Shown here in pieces: positions 26,984-35,494 of a DNA stretch of 64,000 nucleotides; position 1 is the stretch's first letter; every line of letters begins with the position of its first letter. The position numbers were made by a program, and so were the translations under genes. The DNA is from Streptomyces typhae (GTDB lineage Bacteria > Actinomycetota > Actinomycetes > Streptomycetales > Streptomycetaceae): assembly GCF_009755605.1 (NCBI RefSeq), contig NZ_WPNZ01000007.1, forward strand, positions 142,158 to 206,157, given 5' to 3'. Under the pieces are notes generated by a model. That model was not told the DNA's origin and did not search any database. It saw only the letters and a list, made by a program, of their open reading frames with translations.

Positions 26984-27056
26984 CTGACAAGTGACCACTG
27001 ACAAGCCAAGTGCAGATCGGCTTGCAGAACCTAGCGGAGGCTTCGTCACTCTCCAA
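26984..27056 (-). promoter_or_regulatory. rpfB promoter and leader direct repeat
   Basis: On the minus strand TTGGAG (27056-27051), 17 bp and TAGGTT (27033-27028) form a good promoter, with a start near 27021 and a leader of about 50 nt. In the leader CTGACAAG (plus-strand reading) occurs twice, at 26984-26991 and 26998-27005, separated by 6 bases. No c-di-AMP (ydaO-type) riboswitch fits in so short a leader. Confidence 0.55.
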
Positions 27057-27128
27057 AGCAGCGCGGCTACGCAGTGTCGCCGTTCAGGCCCAAACCGTCA
27101 GCCCTTGAACGGCTTCAGTCGTTATCGA

Positions 27129-27998
27129 TCAGTAATCAAAGGCGCGGGCGGTGTTCGCCGAGATCGCCGCGGCCATGGTGTCCTCGTCGACGCCCCGCAC
27201 CTCGGCCATCGCGCGCAGCGTGACCGGAATGAGATAGGGGGCGTTGGGCCGTCCGCGGTACGGCGCGGGGGTGAGGAAGGGCGCGTCCGTCTCGACGAGG
27301 ACGAGCTCCAGCGGGGCGACGGCGAGCGCGGCGCGCAGCGGTGCCGCGTTCTTGAAGGTGACGTTGCCCGCGAAGGACATGAAGTAGCCGCGTTCCGCGC
27401 AGACTTCGGCCATCGCGGCGTCGCCGGAGTAGCAGTGGAAGACGGTACGCTCGGGCGCGCCCTCCTCCTTCAGGACGCGTAGCACATCGTCGTGGGCCTC
27501 GCGGTCGTGGATGACCAGGGCCTTGCCGTGCCGCTTGGCCATCTCGACGTGCGCGCGGAAGGACCGCTCCTGCGCCGCCTTGCCCTCGGGTCCGGTGCGG
27601 AAGTAGTCGAGTCCGGTCTCGCCGACGCCCTTGACGTGCGGCAGCGCGGCGAGGGCGTCGATCTCGGCGAGCGCCTCGTCCAGGGCCGCGTCGCCGCCCG
27701 CGGGGCGCGCGCCCTGCCGGGACCAGCCGTCGGGGTCGCCGTGGACGATGCGCGGGGCCTCGTTGGGGTGCAGGGCGACGGCCGCGTGCACGGCGGGGTG
27801 GGCGGCGGCGGTCGTGGCGGCCCAGCGCGAGCCCGCGACGTCGCAGCCGACCTGGACGACGGTGGTCACGCCCACCGCGGCGGCCTGTGCGAGGGCCTCG
27901 TCGACGGTGCCGGACTGCATGTCGAGGTGGGTGTGGGAGTCGGCGGCCGGCACCCGCAGCGGTGCGGGTGCCGGGGGCGGCGTGGTGTCGGCAGGCAT
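27129..27998 (-). CDS. TatD-family metal-dependent deoxyribonuclease
   Basis: A 289-residue TIM-barrel hydrolase of the TatD/YcfH group, with nuclease activity on DNA in characterised members. The metal-binding motifs are DSHTHLD (about residues 20-26), GETGLDYFRT, IHDREAHDD, HCYSGD and ETDAPFLTP. It is a single cytosolic domain of normal length. It lies upstream of rpfB in the same orientation, separated by a 158-bp region that holds the rpfB promoter. The order tatD-rpfB-rsmA-ispE is conserved in actinobacteria. Confidence 0.95.
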   Translation of the reverse strand: MPADTTPPPAPAPLRVPAADSHTHLDMQSGTVDEALAQAAAVGVTTVVQVGCDVAGSRWAATTAAAHPAVHAAVALHPNEAPRIVHGDPDGWSRQGARPAGGDAALDEALAEIDALAALPHVKGVGETGLDYFRTGPEGKAAQERSFRAHVEMAKRHGKALVIHDREAHDDVLRVLKEEGAPERTVFHCYSGDAAMAEVCAERGYFMSFAGNVTFKNAAPLRAALAVAPLELVLVETDAPFLTPAPYRGRPNAPYLIPVTLRAMAEVRGVDEDTMAAAISANTARAFDY

Positions 27999-28100
27999 GC
28001 CCCGATCCTACGAAGGCGTCGGCGTCCCGCGCGGGGGCCGGGGTGCCTGCCGCGGGCCCGCCGTGTGCGGGCGGGCCCGCCGTGTCCGCGGGAGTGCGGT

Positions 28101-28565
28101 TCAACCCGCCCGGCGGAAGGGGTGCAGCAGGTCGGACAAGTGCCAGTGGTGGTGCGCGGGGCGGGCCGCGGCGCCGTCCGCCGGGGCCGTGGCGGACGCG
28201 GGGTCCGGCACGGTCCCGGCCGGATCCGCGGCTCCCGGCGGGCCCGCGACGGACTGCGGGGGCTGCGCCGGGCGCCGCTGGTGCAGGGAGTCGAGGGCCG
28301 ACCGCACCGAGGACACCTGGCCCGCGCGCATGATCCGTACGACGTGGCCACCGCAGTTCAGGCAGGTGGGCCGGGTCAGGGGCGACGGCACCCGGCTGCC
28401 GTGCGCCAGATAGGTCACGAATTCCTGGCCCTTGGCGTCGACGTGGTGCTCTATGTCGTACGACTCCTCCCAGCCGTGCCCGCATCGCATGCAGGCGAAC
28501 GCATAGGACTCGTGGGCGACGCCGACCGCCGTGGCGCGGTGACCGGTGGCTGCGATCTCACTCAT
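28101..28565 (-). CDS. Zinc-ribbon protein of unknown function
   Basis: A 154-residue protein with two CxxC knuckles: CMRCGHGWEE (about residues 25-34) and CLNCGGHVVR (about 70-79), forming a zinc ribbon. A Pro/Ala-rich linker and a C-terminal HHHWHLSDLLHPFRRAG segment follow. ATG 28565 is chosen because GAGGAG precedes it by 7 bases; the longer frame from 28724 is not supported. I recognise it only as a conserved streptomycete protein between tatD and rsmI. Metal or nucleic-acid binding is likely. Confidence 0.85.
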   Translation of the reverse strand: MSEIAATGHRATAVGVAHESYAFACMRCGHGWEESYDIEHHVDAKGQEFVTYLAHGSRVPSPLTRPTCLNCGGHVVRIMRAGQVSSVRSALDSLHQRRPAQPPQSVAGPPGAADPAGTVPDPASATAPADGAAARPAHHHWHLSDLLHPFRRAG

Positions 28566-28846
28566 GCCAGCTCCTCTTGTCCGCTGGACAAGCGCCGTCG
28601 GCCGGAGTCTTTCCTGCCCCGGGGCGGCGGCGTGGGACGGGTGCGTCCCTGCACCCAGTGGACGCCTTTCCCGGAGCGGGCGCATCAGACCTGTCGACTG
28701 TTGGAACCGATTTGGTATTTCCATAGAAAAGCGGCCTGGTGCGCGGCCCGCGCTTTGCCTTTTACGATAGTCCTTTGCCTATTGATGGGCGCGTGCAGCT
28801 TCTGCGCGCCGGTGTTCCGGACCGTGCGCCGGGGCCGTGCCTCGCT
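28566..28846. other. Leader region of the zinc-ribbon gene
   Basis: These 281 bp lie between two minus-strand genes. A perfect 7-bp inverted repeat, CTTGTCC-GCT-GGACAAG, at 28576-28592 lies next to the ribosome-binding site of the zinc-ribbon gene. An AT-rich stretch at about 28710-28790 is the likely promoter and end-of-rsmI zone. No gene is seen. Confidence 0.6.
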
Positions 28847-29758
28847 TCACGCCCCGCGGTCGGCGTTCTTCGCCGCCACGACCGCGTCGAAGACGGCACG
28901 CTTGGGCAGGCCCGCCTCGGCCGCGACCGCCGCGATGGCCTCCTTGCGCCGCTCCCCCGCCTCCTCGCGCACCCGCACCCTGCGCACAAGCTCCTCGGGC
29001 CCGAGCTCCTCGGGGCCCTTCTCCGGGGCGCCCTCGACCACCACGGTGATCTCGCCGCGCACGCCGTCGGCCGCCCACGCGGCGAGCTCCTTCAGCGGGC
29101 CCCTGCGGACCTCCTCGTAGGTCTTGGTCAGCTCCCTGCACACCGCGGCGCGCCGCTCCGCGCCGAACGCCTCGGCCATCGCGGCGAGCGTGTCGTCCAG
29201 GCGGTGCGGTGCCTCGAAGTACACGAGGGTGCGCCGCTCACCGGCCACCTCGCGCAGCCGCGAGAGCCGCTCGCCCGCCTTGCGCGGCAGGAACCCCTCG
29301 AAGCAGAAGCGGTCCACGGGCAGGCCCGAGAGGGCCAGGGCGGTGAGCACCGCGGAGGGCCCCGGCACGGCGGTGACCCGGATGCCGCGCTCCACGGCCG
29401 CCGCCACCAGGCGGTAGCCGGGGTCCGACACCGACGGCATGCCCGCGTCCGTCACCAGGAGCACCCGGGCCCCGCCCGCGAGCGCCTCGACCAGCTCCGG
29501 GGTGCGCGCGGACTCGTTGCCCTCGAAGTACGACACGACCCGGCCGCCCACCTGCACGCCGAGCGCCTGCGTGAGGCGGCGCAGCCTGCGCGTGTCCTCG
29601 GCGGCGACGACGTCGGCGCCGGCCAGCTCGGCGGCGAGCCGCGGCGGGGCGTCCGCGACGTCGCCGATGGGCGTGCCCGCGAGGACGAGGACGCCCCCGG
29701 GCTCCGTGCCGCCGGCCGCTGCGGACGTGTTCACGACTGAATCTGCGCTTCCTGTCAC
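28847..29758 (-). CDS. rsmI: 16S rRNA (cytidine 2'-O)-methyltransferase
   Basis: It methylates the 2'-O of a decoding-site cytidine in 16S rRNA using SAM. The 303-residue tetrapyrrole-methylase-fold protein has LVLAGTPIGDVADAPPRL near the N-terminus (family motif GTPIGN) and AAEDTRR. VTDAGMPSVSDPGYRL and the substrate/SAM segment VPGPSAVLTALALSGLP follow. GTG 29758 is chosen with GAGGATG upstream. It is divergent from the O-mannosyltransferase gene, 62 bp away. Confidence 0.94.
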   Translation of the reverse strand: MTGSADSVVNTSAAAGGTEPGGVLVLAGTPIGDVADAPPRLAAELAGADVVAAEDTRRLRRLTQALGVQVGGRVVSYFEGNESARTPELVEALAGGARVLLVTDAGMPSVSDPGYRLVAAAVERGIRVTAVPGPSAVLTALALSGLPVDRFCFEGFLPRKAGERLSRLREVAGERRTLVYFEAPHRLDDTLAAMAEAFGAERRAAVCRELTKTYEEVRRGPLKELAAWAADGVRGEITVVVEGAPEKGPEELGPEELVRRVRVREEAGERRKEAIAAVAAEAGLPKRAVFDAVVAAKNADRGA

Positions 29759-29808
29759 CGATCCATCCTCGCAGGGGCCGGGCGCGGGACTGTCACCCTC
29801 TGGTTCCC

Positions 29809-29814
29809 TACGAT
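29809..29814 (+). promoter_or_regulatory. -10 box of pmt, leaderless start
   Basis: TACGAT ends 6 bases before the GTG start of the mannosyltransferase, and no ribosome-binding site is present. This spacing fits a leaderless transcript. Confidence 0.45.
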
Positions 29815-29820
29815 GGCGCG

Positions 29821-31563
29821 GTGACCAGTACCGCGCCTTCCCCGGACACCCGCAAGGGCCAGGCAGCCGAGGAGCCACCGCCGTCGTCGTGGCAGCACCG
29901 GCTGCGCCGCTTCGGCTACGCGGCACGGACCAGAGGAGACGTGCGGACCCGGCTCGTCCCGCCGTACCCCGAGCCCGGCAGCCGGATCTGGGCGGTGCTC
30001 GGGGTGCCGAGGGACGCGACCCGGTGGCTGGTGCGGTGGTCGGGCTGGCTCGGCCCCATCGGTGTCGCCCTGGTGGCGGGGCTGCTGCGGTTCTGGAACC
30101 TCGGCAGCCCGAAGGCCGTGATATTCGACGAGACGTACTACGCCAAGGACGCCTGGGCCCTGCTCCACCGGGGCTACGAGCTGAGCTGGCCGGACAAGGT
30201 CAACGACGCCGTCATCGACCAGGGCGGCGGGATCGCGCTGCCCACGGATCCGGCGTACGTGGTGCATCCGCCGGTCGGCAAGTACGTGATCGGCGTCGGG
30301 GAGTGGCTCTTCGGCTTCGACCCGTTCGGCTGGCGGTTCATGACGGCCGTGCTCGGCACGCTGTCGGTCCTGATGCTGTGCCGGATCGGGCGGCGCCTGT
30401 TCCGCTCGACGTTCCTCGGCTGTCTCGCGGGCGCCCTGCTCACGGTGGACGGCCTGCACTTCGTGATGAGCCGCACCGCGCTCCTCGACCAGGTCCTGAT
30501 GTTCTTCGTGCTGGCGGCGTTCGGCTGCTTCCTGGTCGACCGGGACCGGGCGCGGGCGCGGCTCGCGGCGGCGCTGCCGGTGGACGCGGACGGCGTCACC
30601 CGGCCGGACGCCTACGTCGCGCAGACGCTGCGCCTCGGCCCGCGGCCCTGGCGGTGGGCGGCCGGGGTCTGTCTCGGCCTGGCCTTCGCCACGAAGTGGA
30701 ACGGCCTGTACATCATGGTCTTCTTCTGCCTGATGACCGTGTTGTGGGACGTGGGCGCGCGCCGCGTCGCCGGGGCGGACCGGCCGTACGCGGCGGCCCT
30801 GCGGCGGGACGTGCTGCCCGCGTTCGTGACGACGGTGCCGGTCGCGGTCGGCACCTATCTGCTGTCCTGGCTCGGCTGGATCCTGTCGCCGAGCGACGGC
30901 AACGGCGGCTACTACCGCGACTGGGCGGCGACCGCGGGCAAGAAGACCGACTGGGGCTGGCTGCCGGACTGGCTGCGCTCCCTGTGGCACTACGAGAACA
31001 AGGTCTACGACTTCCACGTGGGCCTGTCGTCGCCGCACACCTACCAGTCCAACCCGTGGAGCTGGATCGTCGACGGCCGTCCCGTCTCGTACTTCTACGA
31101 GTCGCCGATGCCGGGCCGGGACGGCTGCCCCGCCGACACCAAGGAGAAGTGCGCGCGCGAGGTCCTCGCGCTCGGCACGCCCCTGCTGTGGTGGGCGGCC
31201 GCGGCGGCGCTCCTGTACGTCCTGTGGCGGTGGGCCTTCCGCAGGGACTGGCGGGCCGGCGCCATCGTGTGCGGGATCGCGGCGGGCTATCTGCCGTGGT
31301 TCATGTACCAGGAACGGACGATCTTCTACTTCTACGCCGTGGTGTTCGTGCCGTTCCTGTGTCTGGGGCTCGCGATGCTGCTCGGCGCCGTTCTGGGGCC
31401 GCCGGGTTCCTCGGAGCGGCGCCGGGTGGTGGGCGCCGCGGCCGTGGGCGTCCTCGTTCTTTTGATCTTCTGGAATTTCATTTATTTCTGGCCGATCTAC
31501 ACCGGGCAGGCGATCCCGATCGACTCGTGGCGCTCCAGAATGTGGCTCGACACCTGGGTTTGA
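29821..31563 (+). CDS. pmt: Dolichyl-/polyprenyl-phosphate-mannose protein O-mannosyltransferase
   Basis: A 580-residue polytopic membrane GT-C enzyme that transfers mannose from polyprenyl-phosphate-mannose to Ser/Thr of exported proteins. The catalytic acidic motif is seen in the first external loop (VIFDETYYAKDAW, about residues 101-113). PMT-type segments follow (VVHPPVGKYVIGVGEW, LLTVDGLHFVMSRTALLDQ) and about ten membrane helices. The cytoplasmic N-terminus is about 70 residues. The syntenic S. coelicolor protein is, as I recall, needed for phage phiC31 infection. GTG 29821 has no ribosome-binding site and is probably leaderless. Confidence 0.95.
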   Translation: MTSTAPSPDTRKGQAAEEPPPSSWQHRLRRFGYAARTRGDVRTRLVPPYPEPGSRIWAVLGVPRDATRWLVRWSGWLGPIGVALVAGLLRFWNLGSPKAVIFDETYYAKDAWALLHRGYELSWPDKVNDAVIDQGGGIALPTDPAYVVHPPVGKYVIGVGEWLFGFDPFGWRFMTAVLGTLSVLMLCRIGRRLFRSTFLGCLAGALLTVDGLHFVMSRTALLDQVLMFFVLAAFGCFLVDRDRARARLAAALPVDADGVTRPDAYVAQTLRLGPRPWRWAAGVCLGLAFATKWNGLYIMVFFCLMTVLWDVGARRVAGADRPYAAALRRDVLPAFVTTVPVAVGTYLLSWLGWILSPSDGNGGYYRDWAATAGKKTDWGWLPDWLRSLWHYENKVYDFHVGLSSPHTYQSNPWSWIVDGRPVSYFYESPMPGRDGCPADTKEKCAREVLALGTPLLWWAAAAALLYVLWRWAFRRDWRAGAIVCGIAAGYLPWFMYQERTIFYFYAVVFVPFLCLGLAMLLGAVLGPPGSSERRRVVGAAAVGVLVLLIFWNFIYFWPIYTGQAIPIDSWRSRMWLDTWV

Positions 31564-31646
31564 CCGCGGTATCCGCAGCCGAATTCCGACCCCCCTCCCG
31601 CACCGGCCCCATAATGTTGGGGTAATTCCTGGGGAGGGGGCGCCGA

Positions 31647-33272
31647 ATGCGCAAGGGAGTGAAGGCTGCTGTTGTCGGCGGGGTGTTCGCCGTCATGGTG
31701 GGGGGCGCCGGATACGGCGCGTACAACGTGGTGGACGCGCTGAGCGAGGACACCGCGCCGGCGGGGACCGCGCGTCCGAAGGGGCCGCCGACGCCCGCCG
31801 AGGTTCGCGGGACGGCGGCGAGGTTCCTCGCGGCCTGGGCGCGGGGCGACGCCGACGGCGCCGCGTCGTACACCGACAACGCGCAGGCCGCCGCACCCGC
31901 CCTGACCGGCTACCGCGAGGACGCGGGCATCGGCAGGGTGCGGCTGACGGCGGGCCGGATCAGCGGGACGCGGGTGCCGTTCACGGTCAGCGCCACGGTG
32001 ACGTACGAGGGCAGGAGCAAACCGCTGCGGTACACGTCCGCCCTCGACGTCCGACGCGGCGTCAGCACCGGCAGGGCCCTGGTCGACTGGAAGCCGGGCG
32101 TGCTGCACCCGGGCCTCGGACGCGGGGACACCCTGGTGACCGGCGAGGGGGCGGCGCCGCCGATCCGGGCCGTCGACCGGCACGGCACGGTCCTGACCGC
32201 CGCGAAGTACCCGTCGCTCGCCCCGGTCCTGGAGCAGCTCCGGTCGAAGTACGGCGAGCGGGCGGGCGGGAGACCGGGGGTCGAGCTGTACATCCGGCGC
32301 GCCGGCGAGGACGCGGGCACCAAGACGCTGCTCACCCTCGCGAAGGGCCGTCCGGGCAGGCTGCCGACGACCCTGGACGCGTCGGCGCAGCGGGCCGCGG
32401 AGCGGGCGGTGGCCCGGTACGCCGAGTCGTCGGTGGTCGCCCTCAGACCGAGCACCGGCGAGGTCCTCGCGGTCGCCAACCACCGCGGGGACGGCTTCAA
32501 CGCGGCCTTCGAGGGCAAGCTGGCGCCCGGCTCGACGATGAAGATCGTGACGGCGGCGATGCTCATCGACAAGGGCGTCGCGAAGGCGTCGGGGCCCGCG
32601 CCGTGCACGCCGGAGGCGACCTGGCAGAGCCAGACGTTCCACAATCTGCGGGGCATGGCGCCGAACGCGGACGCCACGCTCGCGGACAGCTTCGCGCGGT
32701 CCTGCAACACCGCGTTCGTGAAGCTGGTCGACGAGGAGCCGCTCACGGACGCCTCGTTGACGGAGGAGGCGCAGGAGCGCTTCGGGCTCGGCCGGGACGA
32801 CTGGCGCACCGGCATCACCTCGTCGGACGGTTCGGTGCCCCCGTCGGTGGGGCCCGACCGCGCGGCCAACGCGATCGGGCAGGGGCAGGTGCAGCTGAAC
32901 CCCCTGAACCTGGCGTCGGTGACGGCGACGGCGAAGACGGGCGCGTTCCGGCAGCCCCTCCTCGTGCCGCGGTCCCTCCTCGGCGGCGCACCGGCCACCG
33001 CGCGCGGCCTGTCCGCGGACACGGCGGCCCAGCTGCGGCAGATGATGCGGCGGACCGCGGTGTCCGGCACCGGCGCGCGGGCGATGGCGGGGCTCGGCGG
33101 CGACATCGGCGCGAAGACCGGTTCGGCCGAGGTCGACGGGCAGACGCAGCCCAACAGCTGGTTCACGGGCTACCACGGGGACGTGGCGGCGGCCGCGATG
33201 GCGCAGGAGGGCGGGCACGGCGGGGACACGGCGGGGCCGATCGTGGCGGCGGTGCTGCGCGCGGTCGGCTGA
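31647..33272 (+). CDS. Class B penicillin-binding protein (transpeptidase), copy 1
   Basis: A 541-residue cell-wall DD-transpeptidase. An N-terminal anchor helix (about residues 7-25) is followed by an NTF2-like MecA-N type domain (about 50-150), a dimerisation region and the transpeptidase domain from about 255. The three active-site motifs are present: PGSTMK (SxxK), SCN (SxN, in FARSCNTAF) and KTG (AKTGSAE). The ribosome-binding site GGGGAGGGGG precedes ATG 31647. A homologous gene follows 180 bp downstream. The pair corresponds, as I recall, to SCO3156 and SCO3157. Confidence 0.93.
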   Translation: MRKGVKAAVVGGVFAVMVGGAGYGAYNVVDALSEDTAPAGTARPKGPPTPAEVRGTAARFLAAWARGDADGAASYTDNAQAAAPALTGYREDAGIGRVRLTAGRISGTRVPFTVSATVTYEGRSKPLRYTSALDVRRGVSTGRALVDWKPGVLHPGLGRGDTLVTGEGAAPPIRAVDRHGTVLTAAKYPSLAPVLEQLRSKYGERAGGRPGVELYIRRAGEDAGTKTLLTLAKGRPGRLPTTLDASAQRAAERAVARYAESSVVALRPSTGEVLAVANHRGDGFNAAFEGKLAPGSTMKIVTAAMLIDKGVAKASGPAPCTPEATWQSQTFHNLRGMAPNADATLADSFARSCNTAFVKLVDEEPLTDASLTEEAQERFGLGRDDWRTGITSSDGSVPPSVGPDRAANAIGQGQVQLNPLNLASVTATAKTGAFRQPLLVPRSLLGGAPATARGLSADTAAQLRQMMRRTAVSGTGARAMAGLGGDIGAKTGSAEVDGQTQPNSWFTGYHGDVAAAAMAQEGGHGGDTAGPIVAAVLRAVG

Positions 33273-33276
33273 CGCC

Positions 33277-33330
33277 GATGACTCCGCGTACGCCGACGAC
33301 TCCATGTACGCCGGGGACTCCACGTACGCC
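33277..33330 (+). repeat. 18-bp tandem repeat between the two PBP genes
   Basis: Three units of 18 bp with the core GACTCC(G/A)(C/T)GTACGCC lie just after the first PBP stop. They are not coding. They add to the many short tandem repeats found at gene ends in this window. Confidence 0.75.
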
Positions 33331-33452
33331 GATGAGCGCACGCGGTCGTCCCGGCGGACGGGTGCCGTGGTCGGTGGGCGGTGTGCGTGCCGCTAGGTTG
33401 GGCTTCCGGTGACTGTGGTGTGACGGGGGCCGAAGGGGATTGCGGAGGGCTT

Positions 33453-35183
33453 GTGGGCAAGAGGAGACGCGCCACCGAGCGCAAGAAGGTGCACCCGGTG
33501 GTGCTCGGCGGCGCGGCGGTGGCCATCGTGTGCGGCGTGGGAGTCACCGCGTACGCCGTGGTGGGGAACGGCGGGAGCGGCCGCGACGGCGACGAGAAGT
33601 CGGTGGCGACGGGCCCGCCGACGGCCGCCGAAGTGCGCACCACCGCACGGGCGTTCCTCGCCGCGTGGGAGAAGGGCGACGCGGCCGGGGCCGCGGCCCT
33701 CACCGACGACCGGGAGTCGGCGCTGACCGCGCTCACCTCCTACCGCAAGGACGCCCGGATCTCCGAGGTCCGGCTGACCCCCGTCAAGCAGACCGCGCGC
33801 AAGGGCGCGAAAGTGCCCTTCAAGGCCGCGGCCACGGTCTCGTACGGGGGAAAGAAGAAGCCGTACGCGTACGAGACCGCGCTGACCGTGGTACGCCGGG
33901 CGGCCGACGGCCGGACCCTGGTCGACTGGCGGCCGACCGTGCTGCACCCCGAACTGCGGCCAGGCGACCGCCTGGTGACCGGCGCGGCGGGCGTACCGCC
34001 GATCAAGGCCGTGGACCGGGACGGCGCCCCGCTGACCGCCGCGAAGTACCCCTCGCTCGGCACGGTCCTCGACGGCCTGCGGGAGAAGTTCGGCAAGGAG
34101 GCGGGCGGCAAGGCGGGCGTGGAGCTGCGGGTGGTGCGCGCCGAGCCGGAGCAGGGCGGAAACGACAAGGACGGCAAGGACGGCAAGAACGGCGAGGGCT
34201 CGTCGGCGAAGAAGAGCGACGCCGAGGACACCCCTGACAAGACACTCCTCGACCTGTCCCCCGGTACCCCGGGCACGCTGAGGACGACGATCAGCGCACG
34301 CACGCAGGCGGCGGCGGAGAAGGAGACGGCCAAGCGCAAGCAGGCCTCGGTCGTGGTGGTCAAGCCGTCCACCGGGGAGATCCTGGCCGTCGCCAACTCC
34401 AACCCGGGCGGCTTCAACACGGCCATGCAGGGCTCCCTCGCGCCGGGCTCGACCATGAAGGTCATCACGGCGTCGATGCTCCTGGAGAAGGACCTGGCGG
34501 GCGTCGACAAGAAGCACCCCTGCCCGAAGTACGAGACGTACGGCGGCTGGAAGTTCCAGAACGACAACAAGTTCAAGATCAAGGGCGGTACGTTCCGGGC
34601 GAGCTTCGCGCGCTCCTGCAACACGGCCTTCATCAGCCAGGCCAAGGAGCTGAAGAACGACGACCTGACCCGGCAGGCCCAGGACGTCTTCGGCCTCGGC
34701 CGTGACAACTGGTCCGTCGGCGTCCCCACGTTCGACGGCGCGGTGCCCGTGCAGTCGCACGCGCAGATGGCGGCCTCCCTGATCGGCCAGGGCGGGGTGC
34801 GGATGAACCCCCTGAACATGGCGTCGGTCGCGGCCACCGTCGAGTCCGGCACGTTCCGCCAGCCCTATCTGGTCGCACCGGACATGGACGGCCGCAAGCT
34901 CGCCACCGCCCCGCGCAAGATGTCCAGCAGGACCGTCTCGGACCTGCGTGACCTGATGCACTTCACGGGCGTGTCCGGGACCGCCGCGGAACCCATGCGG
35001 GGGCTCGGCTCGGACTCCGGCGCGAAGACCGGCTCCGCGGAGGTCGACAACCAGAAGAAGCCCAACGGCTGGTTCACCGCGTACCGCGGCGACGTGGCCG
35101 CGGCGGCCGTCGTGCAGGCGGGCGGGCACGGCGGGGACACGGCGGGGCCCGTGGTGCGGGCGATGCTGCTGGCGGGGCGCTGA
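33453..35183 (+). CDS. Class B penicillin-binding protein (transpeptidase), copy 2
   Basis: A 576-residue paralogue of the preceding gene with the same plan: short basic N-terminus, membrane anchor (about residues 14-33), NTF2-like domain (about 50-150) and transpeptidase. Motifs are PGSTMK, SCN (FARSCNTAF) and KTG (AKTGSAE). It differs by an Asn/Lys/Asp/Gly-rich insert of about 35 residues before the catalytic domain. The start is GTG 33453 with GGAGGG upstream; the in-frame start at 33381 lacks one. A tandem repeat array follows its stop. Substrate and partner are unknown; nearby ssgE and pmt suggest work in hyphal or sporulation wall synthesis. Confidence 0.92.
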   Translation: MGKRRRATERKKVHPVVLGGAAVAIVCGVGVTAYAVVGNGGSGRDGDEKSVATGPPTAAEVRTTARAFLAAWEKGDAAGAAALTDDRESALTALTSYRKDARISEVRLTPVKQTARKGAKVPFKAAATVSYGGKKKPYAYETALTVVRRAADGRTLVDWRPTVLHPELRPGDRLVTGAAGVPPIKAVDRDGAPLTAAKYPSLGTVLDGLREKFGKEAGGKAGVELRVVRAEPEQGGNDKDGKDGKNGEGSSAKKSDAEDTPDKTLLDLSPGTPGTLRTTISARTQAAAEKETAKRKQASVVVVKPSTGEILAVANSNPGGFNTAMQGSLAPGSTMKVITASMLLEKDLAGVDKKHPCPKYETYGGWKFQNDNKFKIKGGTFRASFARSCNTAFISQAKELKNDDLTRQAQDVFGLGRDNWSVGVPTFDGAVPVQSHAQMAASLIGQGGVRMNPLNMASVAATVESGTFRQPYLVAPDMDGRKLATAPRKMSSRTVSDLRDLMHFTGVSGTAAEPMRGLGSDSGAKTGSAEVDNQKKPNGWFTAYRGDVAAAAVVQAGGHGGDTAGPVVRAMLLAGR

Positions 35184-35196
35184 GCGGAGCCAGCGC

Positions 35197-35292
35197 GCGG
35201 CGCCGAGCCGAAGCCGTCGCGCGGCGCCGAGCCGAAGCCGTCGCGCGGCGCCGAGCCGAAGCCGTCGCGCGGCGCCGAGCGATGCCGCTCGC
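35197..35292 (+). repeat. 24-bp tandem repeat after the second PBP gene
   Basis: Four units of 24 bp start at 35197, 35221, 35245 and 35269; the first three are identical and the last is degenerate. The unit contains GCGGCGCC and GTCGC, so the array can also fold as hairpins and may end transcription of the PBP gene. Confidence 0.88.
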
Positions 35293-35368
35293 GCGGCGCT
35301 GAGTATCACGTCACGCTCATGTGGAAGACACTCGCGTGTCATACGCACGTACCGCTAGCGTGCAGCTC

Positions 35369-35494
35369 ATGAGCACTACGGACATGGAACCGGGCGCCGT
35401 CGGCGCCCACCCCCGTCTCGTCGGGGCCCCGCGTGCCGCGGGCCCCGACGAGGTCACCCCCACCGTGGACGAGGCCGCCGGACCCGTTCAGTGA
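35369..35494 (+). CDS. 41-residue small ORF coupled to the EamA transporter
   Basis: ATG 35369 opens a 41-codon frame beginning MSTTDMEPGAVGAHPRL and ending in TGA that overlaps the GTG of the transporter (GTGA). TAGCGT (35356-35361) ends 7 bases before the ATG, which fits a leaderless transcript. The peptide is hydrophilic, rich in Pro, Gly, Ala and acidic residues, with no membrane segment. It may be a real small protein, or a leader peptide that couples translation of the transporter. I do not recognise it, and the coding claim rests on the start/stop arrangement. Confidence 0.5.
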   Translation: MSTTDMEPGAVGAHPRLVGAPRAAGPDEVTPTVDEAAGPVQ

